Below, piece by piece: positions 4,957 through 5,469 of a stretch of DNA of 5,469 nucleotides. The notes under the pieces are model-generated. The model saw only the letters and a list, made by a program, of their open reading frames with translations, ran no database searches and was not told the origin of the DNA. How positions within the stretch are numbered: the first letter of the stretch is position 1; each line of letters opens with the position of its first letter. The DNA is from Gammaproteobacteria bacterium. GTDB lineage: Bacteria > Pseudomonadota > Gammaproteobacteria > Chromatiales > Chromatiaceae. The stretch is taken from positions 1 to 5,469 of the forward strand of contig VMDJ01000047.1 of assembly GCA_008080925.1 (NCBI GenBank), read 5' to 3'. A program made the position numbers and the translations under genes.

Positions 4957-5469
4957 ATGGATAAAACCTACGACCCACATGCGATAGAACAACGCTGGTA
5001 CCAAACCTGGGAGAGCAAAGGCTGGTTCGCGCCTGATAGCTCCGCAGAGGGACAGCCCTACTGCATCATGATTCCGCCGCCGAATGTCACCGGCAGCTTG
5101 CACATGGGTCACGGCTTCAATAACACCGTGATGGATACCTTGGTTCGCTTTAATCGTATGCGTGGTCGCCCCACCTTATGGCAGCCCGGTACTGACCACG
5201 CAGGTATCGCCACACAGATGGTAGTTGAGCGTCAGCTCGAAGCCGATGGCAAAACCCGCCACGATCTTGGTCGCGATGCCTTTATCGATCGTATCTGGGA
5301 ATGGAAAGAAGAATCTGGCGGCAACATTACCCGCCAGCTACGTCGCATTGGTTCATCGGTGGATTGGGACGTTGAACGTTTCACCATGGATGAAGGTCTA
5401 TCAGACGCAGTTAAAGAAGTGTTTGTTCGTCTTTATGACGAAGGTTTGATCTATCGCGGCAAGCGATTG
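4957..5469 (+). CDS. valS: Valyl-tRNA synthetase, N-terminal part (cut by window edge)
   Basis: ValS charges tRNA-Val with valine in the cytoplasm and edits mischarged threonine. The frame from the ATG at 4957 runs open for 171 codons to the window end, about the first fifth of a typical enzyme. It opens with M-D-K-T-Y-D-P and then a conserved class I start (EQRWYQTWE). PPPNVTGSLHMGHGF (40-54) carries the HIGH-type ATP motif HMGH (49-52). It continues with RMRGRPTLWQPGTDHAGIATQ, the strongly conserved GTDHAGIATQ block of ValS, then WEWKEESGGNI and RRIGSSVDWDVERFTMDEG, also ValS-typical. A weak GGAA lies about 10 nt upstream of the ATG. The gene has its own promoter. In E. coli and many relatives valS follows holC, but here its upstream neighbour is a divergent small-protein operon. 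Confidence 0.97.
   Translation, partial: MDKTYDPHAIEQRWYQTWESKGWFAPDSSAEGQPYCIMIPPPNVTGSLHMGHGFNNTVMDTLVRFNRMRGRPTLWQPGTDHAGIATQMVVERQLEADGKTRHDLGRDAFIDRIWEWKEESGGNITRQLRRIGSSVDWDVERFTMDEGLSDAVKEVFVRLYDEGLIYRGKRL

Noticed and set aside
4807..5112. Minus-strand frame of 101 codons overlapping the valS start and its promoter
   Set aside because: It runs antisense to the conserved ValS HMGH region, has no clear ribosome site, and its protein shows no family features.
1..5469. CRISPR arrays, tRNA or rRNA genes, insertion sequences
   Set aside because: I saw no spaced direct repeats, no cloverleaf-like or rRNA-like sequence, and no transposase or terminal inverted repeats.

Overview
The window looks like part of a gammaproteobacterial chromosome with roughly even base composition. 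The gene content (panC, panB, folK, pcnB, valS), the class of each protein and the compact overlapping layout all fit that group. A cluster of three small proteins that resemble the DUF2173 family hints at a sulfur-oxidising or otherwise chemolithotrophic lineage. That hint rests on my memory of where the family occurs, so it is weak.

Layout from left to right. Positions 1-3503 hold a minus-strand operon read pcnB > folK > panB > panC > a further gene that leaves the window at its left edge. pcnB/folK and panB/panC each overlap by 4 nt (ATGA). folK and panB are 35 nt apart. The edge gene begins 13 nt after panC and is seen only as the first 13 codons, which look like a signal peptide or membrane anchor. 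The operon joins RNA decay (poly(A) polymerase I), folate synthesis (HPPK) and two steps of pantothenate synthesis. pcnB has no ATG or GTG available for its N terminus. The best start supported by a Shine-Dalgarno sequence is an ATT codon, the same unusual initiator reported for E. coli pcnB.

Positions 3547-3577 carry a strong intrinsic terminator, oriented to the minus strand, that separates this operon from the next. Positions 3600-4685 hold three tandem minus-strand genes for proteins of 118, 117 and 110 aa. I align them with one another as diverged paralogs of a DUF2173-like, probably roadblock/LC7-like, family. They form one operon with a 46 nt gap between the first two and a 4 nt overlap between the last two. 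Their function is unknown, and this is the least explained part of the window.

Positions 4686-4956 form a 271 bp divergent intergenic region. It has a perfect -10 box with a GC-rich discriminator for valS and a dyad-symmetric operator-like element, but no coding sequence I can support. valS (valyl-tRNA synthetase) starts at 4957 on the plus strand and runs off the right edge after 171 codons.
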